Below are positions 7,846 through 15,533 of a stretch of DNA of 43,668 bases, piece after piece (position 1 is the stretch's first letter; each line of letters opens with the position of its first letter). Both the position numbers and the translations under genes were made by a program. Below the pieces are notes generated by a model that made no database searches, was not told the DNA's origin, and saw only the letters and a list, made by a program, of their open reading frames with translations. The stretch spans positions 1 through 43,668 of the forward strand of contig JAUNSJ010000032.1 of the NCBI GenBank assembly GCA_030539295.1. The letters are read 5' to 3'. The DNA comes from Planctomycetia bacterium (GTDB lineage: Bacteria > Planctomycetota > Planctomycetia > Pirellulales > Thermoguttaceae).

Positions 7846-9468
7846 TCACGCACTGGCCACTTCCGGTTCCTTCCCCTGTCCTGACTCTTCCCCTTCTGCG
7901 ACAGCGGCTTTCGGTTCGCGACCAAAGAGGACGAACAGTACGACCCAGAAAATAACAAACGCGGCCGGCCACAGGAAGAATTGCTTCCAATTATGACGCT
8001 GGACCGAGAGCCAGTCATCTCGTGTTACTGTATCGGCTGTCTTGCCTGTCTTGCTGGCTACTTCCGTCAGTACAGATTGGATTTCTTCTCGCGTATACGT
8101 TACGTCGCCAAAGGTAACCTCTTCACCATTGGCAAACAGCTTGTCCATATCCAACGTTTTGTTCGCCGTTTCGTATTTGCCAAGGTTATCGCCTATCTTC
8201 CACCAGTCGGCCTTCTTCTCTTCGGGGGCGAAGTAGAAACCAACCGACTTGGCCAGGTCGAGATAACGAAGGCCCGAGGTCTCCGAGGCGGGGTCCACCC
8301 ACTCGGGAATCTTCTTTTCGCTTTGAGGTACCTTCGCCAGTTCCGGCGGGCAGTTATCGAACTGGAAGCCAAAGAAGAAGCCGCTCAAAACCTGACCGAC
8401 GCCCAAAAGGAGGAACGCCAAGAGACTTTGAACACTCGCTTTAAGATTCGCCGGGGCAACGCGGTCAGCAAACATGTACGCAGCTGTGTACAGGAACGCA
8501 TAGGCCAAACCATGGAGCAACAGCCCGGCCAACGCCCACTGGAAGCCCGATTGCGTAAAGATAATGTAACGAAGTGCCCAGGCACTCATTCCGAGTACGA
8601 GCACCCACTTCAGACCGAAACGGGCAACACAAAACGCCAATGCGGCCATAAAGAACAGTTCGGAGAACTGGTTCAGGGTGGTTAACGCAACCGGAGCCGG
8701 ATAGCCATATTCCGACAGATACGGGACAATAGCCGGGAAGAAGAAATTACTTCCAAAAATACTCACCATGAAGGCACAGAGCACGAACAGGGTGAACGAC
8801 CCGGACTTGAACATGGAAAGGGCACCGAGTCCGAATACATCACGTTTCTCGCCTGCTACGGCACCACGAGGCGGGGTATCCGGCAGAGTAAACGAATACA
8901 GACCCAGAAAAATACCGCAGCCGCCACCAATAAAGAAGAAGTACGGCTGTGCGGCACCGCCGGCAAAGACCGCTACGATCAGGTTGACCAGAATCCAGCC
9001 TACCGTCCCGAAAATAAACACTTTCGGCGTGGATGCCGAGTCTGGAATATGCTTGAATACAACCGTATTGATCAACGGAATCGACGGCATAAAGCAAATA
9101 CCCGAAATCAAGAGCAGGATCATCATGGGCCAGAAAGGAACCGTGACCGTGGCACCCGCCGCTGTTGCCTGTTGTGCCTGAAGACAAACCCAGCCGCAAC
9201 CGGCGAGGCACGCACCACTAATAAGATGAAGTAACCCCAACACTTTCTGGGCAGCAAAGAAACGGTCGGCTATAGGACCAATAAACATAGGGGCAATAAT
9301 AGCGCCCAGCGGAATGGCCATAAACAGATAGCCAATCTCAGGTCCTGTCATTTTCCCGTTCAAATAGCCACCGAGCGCGACCGCCCAGCTTCCCCAAATC
9401 GCAAACTGCAACATATACGCCAGTTGCAGACGCGGAAATACGAAACTTGCTTTCTTTTCTTCTGTCAT
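7846..9468 (-). CDS. MFS transporter of the nucleoside:H+ symporter (NupG-like) family
   Basis: This 540-residue inner-membrane protein has the twelve-helix layout of the major facilitator superfamily. Its N-terminus (LQFAIWGSWAVALGGYL, then GYLFMAIPLGAIIAPMFIGPIADRFF) matches the NupG/XapB-like nucleoside symporter group, and the loop-2 motif G-x-x-A-D-R-F is visible. Between the helix ending near residue 395 and the last helix (about 505-525) lies a hydrophilic insert of about 110 residues that NupG itself lacks. In planctomycetes, proteins of this group may carry other small solutes, so a nucleoside substrate is only the family-level guess. The start at 9468 (MTEEKK) is preferred over the longer reading from 9516, with AAGGAG 11 nt upstream. 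Confidence 0.8.
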   Translation of the reverse strand: MTEEKKASFVFPRLQLAYMLQFAIWGSWAVALGGYLNGKMTGPEIGYLFMAIPLGAIIAPMFIGPIADRFFAAQKVLGLLHLISGACLAGCGWVCLQAQQATAAGATVTVPFWPMMILLLISGICFMPSIPLINTVVFKHIPDSASTPKVFIFGTVGWILVNLIVAVFAGGAAQPYFFFIGGGCGIFLGLYSFTLPDTPPRGAVAGEKRDVFGLGALSMFKSGSFTLFVLCAFMVSIFGSNFFFPAIVPYLSEYGYPAPVALTTLNQFSELFFMAALAFCVARFGLKWVLVLGMSAWALRYIIFTQSGFQWALAGLLLHGLAYAFLYTAAYMFADRVAPANLKASVQSLLAFLLLGVGQVLSGFFFGFQFDNCPPELAKVPQSEKKIPEWVDPASETSGLRYLDLAKSVGFYFAPEEKKADWWKIGDNLGKYETANKTLDMDKLFANGEEVTFGDVTYTREEIQSVLTEVASKTGKTADTVTRDDWLSVQRHNWKQFFLWPAAFVIFWVVLFVLFGREPKAAVAEGEESGQGKEPEVASA

Positions 9469-9817
9469 TACCTCTTGTGCTCCTTTTCTGATGGATGTGC
9501 CGACGCCTCGTCTCACAAGCCTGAACCAATAGCGCGGCTGGTTGTCTTGTTTCGGAACTCCCGGCGGGAGCCCGTGCCGTCTGGAATCTGTCGCCGACCA
9601 AACGGCCGATTCACTCTTCTCCTATTATCCAGATATTTCCTAACTTTTCAACAGCAATTCTCGAATTTTTCCAAAATTCTTGCCCTCTTTCTTCCTGAAA
9701 GGTCCTATAAGCGCCACGAATACAATTTCCACGCCGTGGGCAAGAGCCGCACTTCTCGTAAAAGCTCTTCCCGATCTGTTTTTTATGCAAGCGGGAATTT
9801 TCGGGCCGGCGCTGACG
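9469..9817. other. Intergenic region between the MFS and DUF1570 genes
   Basis: About 350 bp. A hairpin at 9738-9772 (GGG-AAGAGC pairing with GCTCTT-CCC, one bulged base) is followed by T6 at 9779-9784, which is terminator-like on the plus strand, but no plus-strand gene ends here. The promoter of the MFS gene should lie at the left end. I could not pick a convincing pair of boxes. Confidence 0.4.
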
Positions 9818-11110
9818 TTAATCCAAGTCTCGAAAGAATTTGGAGTACACCTTGTACATATCTTGCCAGTCGTCCCCGAAGCAGGCCTCGAAGTCCGATA
9901 TTCGTTCTTCCGGCGAGTAGACGGTAAATGGAGTCTTTTCACGCAAGAGGTCAATGTATTTGGCGAGTTTTTTCGGGGTCTTCTCATTAAGATAATAGAA
10001 TAGCGACCAAGACAAGGCATACGAATTCTGCGCGTCTTTTAAGTAATCCGTTTCGCGAACAATCTGCTGGAGTGGGTCAGGGGTAGGATTTTTGGCGAAT
10101 TCGCGGAGCACGGCCAAGCGATAGGAATTGGGCCGGTCACTCAAGCCGCGTCCGGTCCAGCCGTGCCGTGACCGACTGTCAGGCGTCTCGAAATACATGG
10201 ACACCCCTTCTGCCAGCCAGAGGGCAAAGGGACCCGTGCGAGGAAACATGCCGCGATTGAACGCAATTTGGTGCGTCGCCTCGTGTACGATCGTAGCCAC
10301 ATTAAAGCCCGCCTGCGGACGCGACAGGATTTCCGAGACCTGTTTATAGCTCCGCGAACGTCGCTTCTCGCTTGGAACCTGTGATTCCACCTCCGACAAA
10401 TCGTACAGAATCGTTCTGTTGTCCAGACGGTGATAGTAGGCGAGAATCTGCGTTGCTCCGTCGGTGTCTTCCTGGGCGTACTTGAGAAATTCCTCCTTAC
10501 CCCCGAACAGCACCACAACCATGGGGACTTTCGGGTGCTCCAGGTCCAGGTCGAGACGCCGCCGATACCGCTCAAATGACTCATAAAGTGATTCAAACAG
10601 CTTGCCACACCAGGCGGCGTACCCCTCAGACGTATCGTAGACAAAGAGAAAATGGTCTGTTGCCAGGGTGTCAAAGGAAGGAAATTCCTCTTTGAGTGCC
10701 AATTGCATTTCTTTACGTGTCAAGGGGATAAAGGGTTCCTCGTCTTCTGTAACCGAGACAACGTCACAGGCATGAAAAATGCGATATTTCCCCGACGTCT
10801 CTTCCACGGCCACGAGTCCTTCATTGCCTGCCCGGTAATCCGCCAGAAGACGCCCTGAAACCACAAACTCTACGCCTCCGCTGGTCACTGCGTCAGACGC
10901 GTCGCTCACCTCCCCTTCCCTAACCAATGGTTCTTTGTTATCTTGAATTTTCCCATCTTCTCTAACTTCACTAGTCGCCGTTTGCGACTGCTGCCGCACC
11001 GTAACATGGACCAGTGCCCGAGCTGGGTTGGGCAAAGCGAAGGACACAAGGACCAAAATCAGAACGCTTTTGAAAAAATAACGAAACATTCTTATACCGG
11101 CTCTTTTCAT
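9818..11110 (-). CDS. Secreted DUF1570 (peptidase MA-like) metalloprotein
   Basis: The 430-residue product begins with a signal peptide (hydrophobic core at about residues 13-28, then NPARAL). A short variable region and the DUF1570 domain follow. The gluzincin-type motif TIVHEATHQIAF (about residue 275) supplies HExxH-like ligands, and WLAEGVSMYFE (about residue 300) supplies the downstream glutamate. DUF1570 proteins are widespread in planctomycetes, and their substrates are not known. Extracytoplasmic location is inferred. The first ATG at 11110 has no strong ribosome site, and a second ATG lies seven codons later. The gene is divergent from dprA across a 219-bp gap. Confidence 0.85.
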   Translation of the reverse strand: MKRAGIRMFRYFFKSVLILVLVSFALPNPARALVHVTVRQQSQTATSEVREDGKIQDNKEPLVREGEVSDASDAVTSGGVEFVVSGRLLADYRAGNEGLVAVEETSGKYRIFHACDVVSVTEDEEPFIPLTRKEMQLALKEEFPSFDTLATDHFLFVYDTSEGYAAWCGKLFESLYESFERYRRRLDLDLEHPKVPMVVVLFGGKEEFLKYAQEDTDGATQILAYYHRLDNRTILYDLSEVESQVPSEKRRSRSYKQVSEILSRPQAGFNVATIVHEATHQIAFNRGMFPRTGPFALWLAEGVSMYFETPDSRSRHGWTGRGLSDRPNSYRLAVLREFAKNPTPDPLQQIVRETDYLKDAQNSYALSWSLFYYLNEKTPKKLAKYIDLLREKTPFTVYSPEERISDFEACFGDDWQDMYKVYSKFFRDLD

Positions 11111-11329
11111 GGTATTTCATTTCTGTTAAAATAGATGCAGACGTGTCCGTGGCCCCCTGCTGCCCCACCGTCACCGGACCCGCCCTCGGTATGGGCTTGC
11201 GGCCGTAATAACACAGCCGTCATAATACAAAGGATTGAAAGTGCGAACACAGGCAGGTTTGGTTCAGGAAACATCCCGCGACAACAAAGAGAAATTATAC
11301 CATAAACGCTGAACAGGAAAAGGGCAATA
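11111..11329. promoter_or_regulatory. Divergent promoter region between the DUF1570 gene and dprA
   Basis: This 219-bp gap must carry both start regions. A candidate -10 box ATTATACCAT is at about 11293-11302, in front of dprA. No operator-like palindrome was seen. Confidence 0.35.
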
Positions 11330-12478
11330 ATGACCAAAGACGAACAAATAATCGAAGGCAAGACACAATCGGTCACCCCGGAAGAGGTCGCCGATCTGGT
11401 GCGATTAACCCTGATTGACGGAATCGGGTCCCTTTTGACCGGCCGGCTCCTGGCCCGGTTCGGCTCGCCCCAGGGCGTGTTCATCGCTACACGCTCCGAC
11501 TTGACAAGCGTGCCTGGGATAAGTTCCCGTCTGGCAACGGCGATTCAGGAGTCCACCGCATCTCGCGCAGCGAATGTTCTCATTCAATGTCAACAAGCGG
11601 GCATTGATTTGATAGCAAAAAGGGACTCACGCTATCCGAACAATCTTCAGCGAATCGAAGACGCCCCGGAACTGCTTTACGTAGCCGGTCATTTTGAACC
11701 GCAAGATGAATTTGCCTTGGCCATAGTCGGGACCCGGGCAGCCTCCTTTTACGGCAAGAAACAGGCAACCCAACTGACAACGGGCCTTGTTCAAGCCGGT
11801 ATGACAATCGTCAGTGGACTTGCCCGTGGTATTGACGGAACTGCTCATCGCGCTGCTCTTAACGCCGGCGGACGAACGATCGCTGTGCTTGGTAGTGGTC
11901 TGCTGCGAGTTTTTCCGCCGGAGCATGACGAGCTGGCCCGAGCCATTTCGCAACAAGGAGCCGTAGTCAGTGAGTTTCCGCCTGAAGTCTCGCCGAATAA
12001 AGGACATTTTCCGCGCCGGAATCGGATCGTTAGTGGTCTGTCACTGGGTGTTCTGGTCGTAGAATCGCCACGTCGGAGCGGTACGTTGATTACGGCGCGT
12101 CTGGCCGCGGAACAGAATCGGGAAGTCTTTGCCGTACCCGGTCCAATCGACGCGGAAAATTCTCGTGGCTGTCATCAGTTGCTTCGGGACGGTGCGGTTC
12201 TGGTCGAATCGACCGCTGATATTCTGGACGCACTCGGACCGCTAACAGCGCCGGTTCCCATCGAGCAGTTAGCAACTCCCATGCGGGTTCCCCGTGAAAT
12301 GCAACTGAATTCCCGTGAACAGACTGTGCTTGCCCTGCTCGACGCCACGTCCATACCAATAGAAGCCGTGATTGAACAGTCCGGACTCCCAGCCCATCAG
12401 GTACTGACGGCTCTGTCCGTGCTGGAGATGAAAAGAATTGTCCAACGCGACGGAGGCAACCGTGTACGCAGAATTTAA
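11330..12478 (+). CDS. dprA: DNA-processing protein DprA
   Basis: DprA loads RecA onto incoming single-stranded DNA during natural transformation and acts in the cytoplasm. The 382-residue protein has the N-terminal SAM-like/HhH region (about 20-80), the Rossmann-like DprA domain with IVGTRAAS, SGLARGID, FPRRNRIVSGLS and SGTLITARLA, and a C-terminal winged-helix domain (about 320-380) ending in ALSVLEMKRIVQRDGGN. All expected motifs are present and the length fits the family. The start at 11330 follows a moderate GGAAAAGGGC ribosome site. The gene is followed by the pseudopilin gene, which has its own promoter. Confidence 0.95.
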   Translation: MTKDEQIIEGKTQSVTPEEVADLVRLTLIDGIGSLLTGRLLARFGSPQGVFIATRSDLTSVPGISSRLATAIQESTASRAANVLIQCQQAGIDLIAKRDSRYPNNLQRIEDAPELLYVAGHFEPQDEFALAIVGTRAASFYGKKQATQLTTGLVQAGMTIVSGLARGIDGTAHRAALNAGGRTIAVLGSGLLRVFPPEHDELARAISQQGAVVSEFPPEVSPNKGHFPRRNRIVSGLSLGVLVVESPRRSGTLITARLAAEQNREVFAVPGPIDAENSRGCHQLLRDGAVLVESTADILDALGPLTAPVPIEQLATPMRVPREMQLNSREQTVLALLDATSIPIEAVIEQSGLPAHQVLTALSVLEMKRIVQRDGGNRVRRI

Positions 12479-12554
12479 AGCGTTCGTTTACTTGATGGAC
12501 GCGAGACAAGCAATATTTGACGAAAATATGGTACATTTTGGCGAAAAGCTAGCA

Positions 12555-12583
12555 TTGACAGATTTTAACTTCGTTGTTATAAT
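12555..12583 (+). promoter_or_regulatory. Consensus sigma-70 promoter of the pseudopilin-lipoprotein unit
   Basis: TTGACA (12555-12560), a 17-bp spacer and TATAAT (12578-12583) match the textbook consensus exactly. Transcription would start near 12590, giving a leader of about 110 nt before the best start codon at 12703. This predicts strong constitutive transcription, so any on/off control would be at the level of the reading frame. Confidence 0.85.
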
Positions 12584-12690
12584 AATTTTGTAAGCTTACA
12601 GAAGTTTGTATTATCACAAAATAAAATAGTTTTGTTTTAATACTTTTGAAAACGCAAGTCGCTGTTTTCAACACAGTAACCATGTTTAAA

Positions 12691-12705
12691 GGAGAATGAA
12701 TAATG
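12691..12705 (+). promoter_or_regulatory. Ribosome site and preferred ATG of the pseudopilin gene
   Basis: GGAG (12691-12694) lies 1 nt before the ATG at 12696 and 8 nt before the ATG at 12703. The next gene has an almost identical leader (AAGGAGAATGATAA before GTG at 13966) with the start at the same 8-nt spacing. This argues that 12703 is the real start, although 12696 is the one in frame with the gene as sequenced. Confidence 0.7.
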
Positions 12706-13793
12706 AAAAAGTTTGTTTTTGTCGTCGAAATGTCAATCTGCGGGGGGGGGGCAATTTAAAGAAGTCCTCCAGGAAAGCCTTTACGCTTGTCGAGCTTCTT
12801 GTCGTCATTGCAATCATAGGTATTTTGATTGCTCTTCTTTTACCTGCTGTCCAAGCTGCACGCGAAGCTGCGCGGCGCATGCAATGTACGAACAATCTGA
12901 AACAGATTGTTCTTGCTACCCATAATTATCATGATACCTATAACTGTCTGCTTCCCGCCGGATTCACGTGCTTGAACGATTGGATAGACTGTGGGTGCGC
13001 CGCCTCTTGGTATCAGCGTCTTTTGCCTTTTGTGGAGCAGCAGGCGCTGTACGAAAATTTTACGACTGGTGTCTGCAGTACCGAGGCAGCATTTTGGACA
13101 GACACTTTCCAAGGTATATACCCAACGTCCTCAAAAATTGTCAGTGACGAGACAAATCCGTACCTGAAACTACCTGATGCTTTTCGTTGCCCTTCCACTA
13201 ACAAGACAGGAAAAATCATTTGTCCTGCCGGCGCTTCAAAAGAAGACAAAGCCTGGAAAACCAATTTCGGTTGTTACGTTGTCAATTTGGGCATGAACAA
13301 TTATCAACAGGACGACCTTGGCACGGAATCATGGCAAAAGCAACGTGGCCTTCCCTTCTCGCTTGGCTATTCTGCAAATCCACAAAAAATGTTTAAAACA
13401 ATGGCGACTGTTACGGATGGCTTGAGTAATACCATTTTCTTTGGCGAGGTCACGCCACCAAACATTGATCTCAACACGGACAGCACAACGCAATACGCTA
13501 ATATTCAGTGGGCACAGGGAGGTGGTTTTACGGGTTATTACGCACCAAATGCGATCGGGCCGGACAGTAACAAGGTAGCGTGGCCTGATGGAACTGTTGG
13601 ACGTAATGGCAAAGCCACATGCACCGGTGGGGCCAGCCTCGGAGCTCAAGTTTCCACATCCCGAAGTTATCACAGCGGAGGAGTTAATGCGGCCTTGGGT
13701 GATGGCTCGGTGCGTTTCGTCTCTGATACAGTGAACATAAAAATATGGCAATGTTCGCTCAATGGAGGCGAAGGCGAGTCTGTGTCGTTGTAG
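12696..13793 (+). CDS. DUF1559 prepilin-like protein, frame controlled by a G10 tract
   Basis: The protein has a type IV prepilin N-terminus, SRKAFTLVELLVVIAI, with the glutamate at position 5 after the expected prepilin-peptidase cleavage. One hydrophobic helix, the QAAREAARRMQCTNNLKQ segment and a large DUF1559 domain follow, ending in the family H-X9-DG signature (HSGGVNAALGDG). These pseudopilin-like proteins are strongly expanded in planctomycetes, and their role at the cell surface is unknown. The intact frame begins at an ATG (12696) only 1 nt from the GGAG. The well-spaced ATG at 12703 is out of frame because of the G10 tract, and one more G would give a 363-residue protein. Interpreted as switchable, or as a homopolymer length error. 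Confidence 0.85.
   Translation: MNNEKVCFCRRNVNLRGGGNLKKSSRKAFTLVELLVVIAIIGILIALLLPAVQAAREAARRMQCTNNLKQIVLATHNYHDTYNCLLPAGFTCLNDWIDCGCAASWYQRLLPFVEQQALYENFTTGVCSTEAAFWTDTFQGIYPTSSKIVSDETNPYLKLPDAFRCPSTNKTGKIICPAGASKEDKAWKTNFGCYVVNLGMNNYQQDDLGTESWQKQRGLPFSLGYSANPQKMFKTMATVTDGLSNTIFFGEVTPPNIDLNTDSTTQYANIQWAQGGGFTGYYAPNAIGPDSNKVAWPDGTVGRNGKATCTGGASLGAQVSTSRSYHSGGVNAALGDGSVRFVSDTVNIKIWQCSLNGGEGESVSL
12742..12751 (+). repeat. G10 homopolymer tract at the start of the pseudopilin gene
   Basis: Ten consecutive G lie 40 nt after the preferred ATG. With ten G, translation from 12703 ends at TAA 12757-12759 after 18 codons. With eight or eleven G it continues in frame into the prepilin motif. Long G tracts of this kind are typical slipped-strand (phase variation) sites. 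Confidence 0.8.
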
Positions 13794-13821
13794 TGAAGTT
13801 CTGCTTAAGCAGCATATTGTC

Positions 13822-13894
13822 CACTCCACTTTTGCCGTCGCACAGCTCTTGCTTTATCTTGAAATGGAAAGCGAAAGACGTGAAAAGTGGAGTG
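13822..13894 (+). other. Long stem-loop between pseudopilin and lipoprotein genes
   Basis: CACTCCACTTTT (13822-13833) and AAAAGTGGAGTG (13883-13894) are a perfect 12-bp inverted repeat with a 49-nt loop that can form a further small GCTTT/AAAGC stem. No T-run follows, so it is not a classic terminator. It may partly terminate transcription or set the relative levels of the two messages. Confidence 0.6.
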
Positions 13895-13965
13895 TCAGTA
13901 GCACACAACCCATTTTTAAAATTTTGACAGACCTTTTGTCTACAGTTCTACAAGGAGAATGATAA

Positions 13966-14376
13966 GTGTTTACACATTTAAAGAAAAGAGTTTATTTGTG
14001 TCTGATATTCAGTACCTTACTCGTTGGATGCGCGGGCAGCGATGTGTCAGTATCAGGAAAGGTATCTTACGGCGACCAGCCTGTTGACCGTGGAGTTATC
14101 GAGTTCATTGAAGTAAATAACGGACCCTCATTTAGCGACGTCATAACCGAAGGACACTACAAACTACAGGCAGCCTCGGGCGATTATCGTGTTCGAATTA
14201 CCGGGATTCGTGCTGAACACTACGAGAAACCGCACAAGAATCGACCAGACCTTCCTGCTTCAGGTCTGATTGACGTTTCCTACATTCCTGCGGTGTACAA
14301 CTCAGAAACAACACTAAGAGCAACGGTATCGCCAAAGGAAAGCGTTCACGATTTTAATTTGGAAGCGGTGAAATAG
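13966..14376 (+). CDS. Small lipoprotein with a carboxypeptidase-regulatory-like fold
   Basis: The 136-residue product starts with GTG at 13966, 8 nt after GGAG. A lipoprotein signal with lipobox LLVGC places the lipidated cysteine at about residue 22. The rest matches the short transthyretin/carboxypeptidase-regulatory-like domain seen in planctomycetes: VSGKVSYGDQPVDRGVIEF, then a GHYKLQAASGDYRVRITG strand pair. Such lipoproteins commonly follow DUF1559 genes in this phylum, so a joint surface role is likely but undefined. No second promoter was found in the 172-bp gap, and the stem-loop there may tune its expression. Confidence 0.85.
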   Translation: MFTHLKKRVYLCLIFSTLLVGCAGSDVSVSGKVSYGDQPVDRGVIEFIEVNNGPSFSDVITEGHYKLQAASGDYRVRITGIRAEHYEKPHKNRPDLPASGLIDVSYIPAVYNSETTLRATVSPKESVHDFNLEAVK

Positions 14377-14517
14377 TATCGGAGCCCGACACTTATTTTC
14401 GCGCTTACGCCTGGTAAGTCAATCGGACACCTTGCGACGAGTGATGATTGTCAAGCCAAAGATTACCTTCAGGTATTTTATTGGGATAATTATGTTCTGT
14501 TTTCAATAACCCTCGTA

Positions 14518-14545
14518 TTGACTCTCAATTGAATTCCGGTAAAAT
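14518..14545 (+). promoter_or_regulatory. Sigma-70-type promoter of the EEP-family gene
   Basis: TTGACT (14518-14523), a 16-bp spacer and TAAAAT (14540-14545) lie 82 bp before the start codon at 14628. Confidence 0.6.
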
Positions 14546-14627
14546 ATCGTGAGAGACGTATGTTAAAGGATCTTTTCCCTTAACGCTAAAACGTAAAACT
14601 TAGGATAAATAAGAAAGAAAACATACC

Positions 14628-15515
14628 ATGAAACTCAAATCTGCATTTTTCATAGTGCTTCTGCTCTGTGGCGTTTTTGTATCGCCAAATTCCAATGCTG
14701 AAGAAGTATTTCGCGTCATGTCGTTCAACGTTCTCTTGGCCTACGACAGCGAGGGCGAGCACAGTTGGGACTATCGGAAGGAGGCACTTACGGGGCAAAT
14801 CCGGGAGGTGTCGCCTGTTCTCTTTGGAGTTCAGGAGGCGCTGCCTGTCCAGATGGAATATCTGCATGAGAATCTGGCAGATTTCGCTAGCATAGGGGTT
14901 GGACGTGATGACGGTGCCAATAGTGGTGAATATAGTGCTGTATTTTATGACAAGAGGCGGTTCCAGTGTCTCGACTCGGGCACCTTCTGGTTAAGCGAGA
15001 CACCAGAAGAACCTTCCTACGGGTGGGACGCCATGTGCCGCCGGATTGTGACTTGGGGTATCTTCGAAACGATTCAGGAAACAGACGCCGCGCGTAAAGG
15101 CACGAAATTCCTGTTCGCGTCCACTCATTTTGACCATAAGGGAGAAACGGCTCGTCAGGAGAGTGCAAAAATGGTCACCTCGCGACTCGCGGAAAAGGCA
15201 GGCGACTTACCAATAATTCTCGTGGGCGACTTTAACAGCAGTAAAGACAGCGCTACGTACCGCCTTCTCACAGAAGCGACCGCCTTTCGCGACACCTCTG
15301 CTTTGGCCGACGACGTGGATATGTCCGGCAACCGAACGTATCACGACTTCGGCAACCTAAAGCCTGGAGAAGGTTCCGTGATCGATTACATTTTCATAAA
15401 GGGGAATCTGACCGTTCCGGAATTTCACGTGTGCCCCGAGAAATTTCTAGGTCGGTATACCTCGGACCACTGTGCGATTTATGCGGAGCTGGTCTTTCCC
15501 CGCGAAGAAAAATGA
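14628..15515 (+). CDS. Secreted endonuclease/exonuclease/phosphatase-family protein
   Basis: The 295-residue protein has a signal peptide (about residues 1-24, ending SNA) and a complete EEP domain. The metal and catalytic motifs are in order: MSFNVL (Asn), FGVQEA (Glu), ASTHFDH (His), VGDFNSS (Asp/Asn) and a C-terminal SDHCAI (Asp-His). The family cleaves phosphodiester or phosphomonoester bonds in nucleic acids, phosphoinositides or sphingomyelin. This compact secreted type is common in gut bacteria and its substrate is not predictable. It has its own promoter and converges on the DUF4091 gene, with only 18 bp between the two stops. Confidence 0.9.
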   Translation: MKLKSAFFIVLLLCGVFVSPNSNAEEVFRVMSFNVLLAYDSEGEHSWDYRKEALTGQIREVSPVLFGVQEALPVQMEYLHENLADFASIGVGRDDGANSGEYSAVFYDKRRFQCLDSGTFWLSETPEEPSYGWDAMCRRIVTWGIFETIQETDAARKGTKFLFASTHFDHKGETARQESAKMVTSRLAEKAGDLPIILVGDFNSSKDSATYRLLTEATAFRDTSALADDVDMSGNRTYHDFGNLKPGEGSVIDYIFIKGNLTVPEFHVCPEKFLGRYTSDHCAIYAELVFPREEK

Positions 15516-15533
15516 CACACGCAGGTCACCCGG

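Noticed and set aside
7981..8685. 234-codon plus-strand frame across the MFS gene
   Set aside because: It lies antisense to a well-supported transporter, with a basic, low-information product.
9738..9784. Hairpin plus T6 on the plus strand
   Set aside because: It is terminator-like, but no plus-strand gene ends there; it may be chance or serve an antisense RNA.
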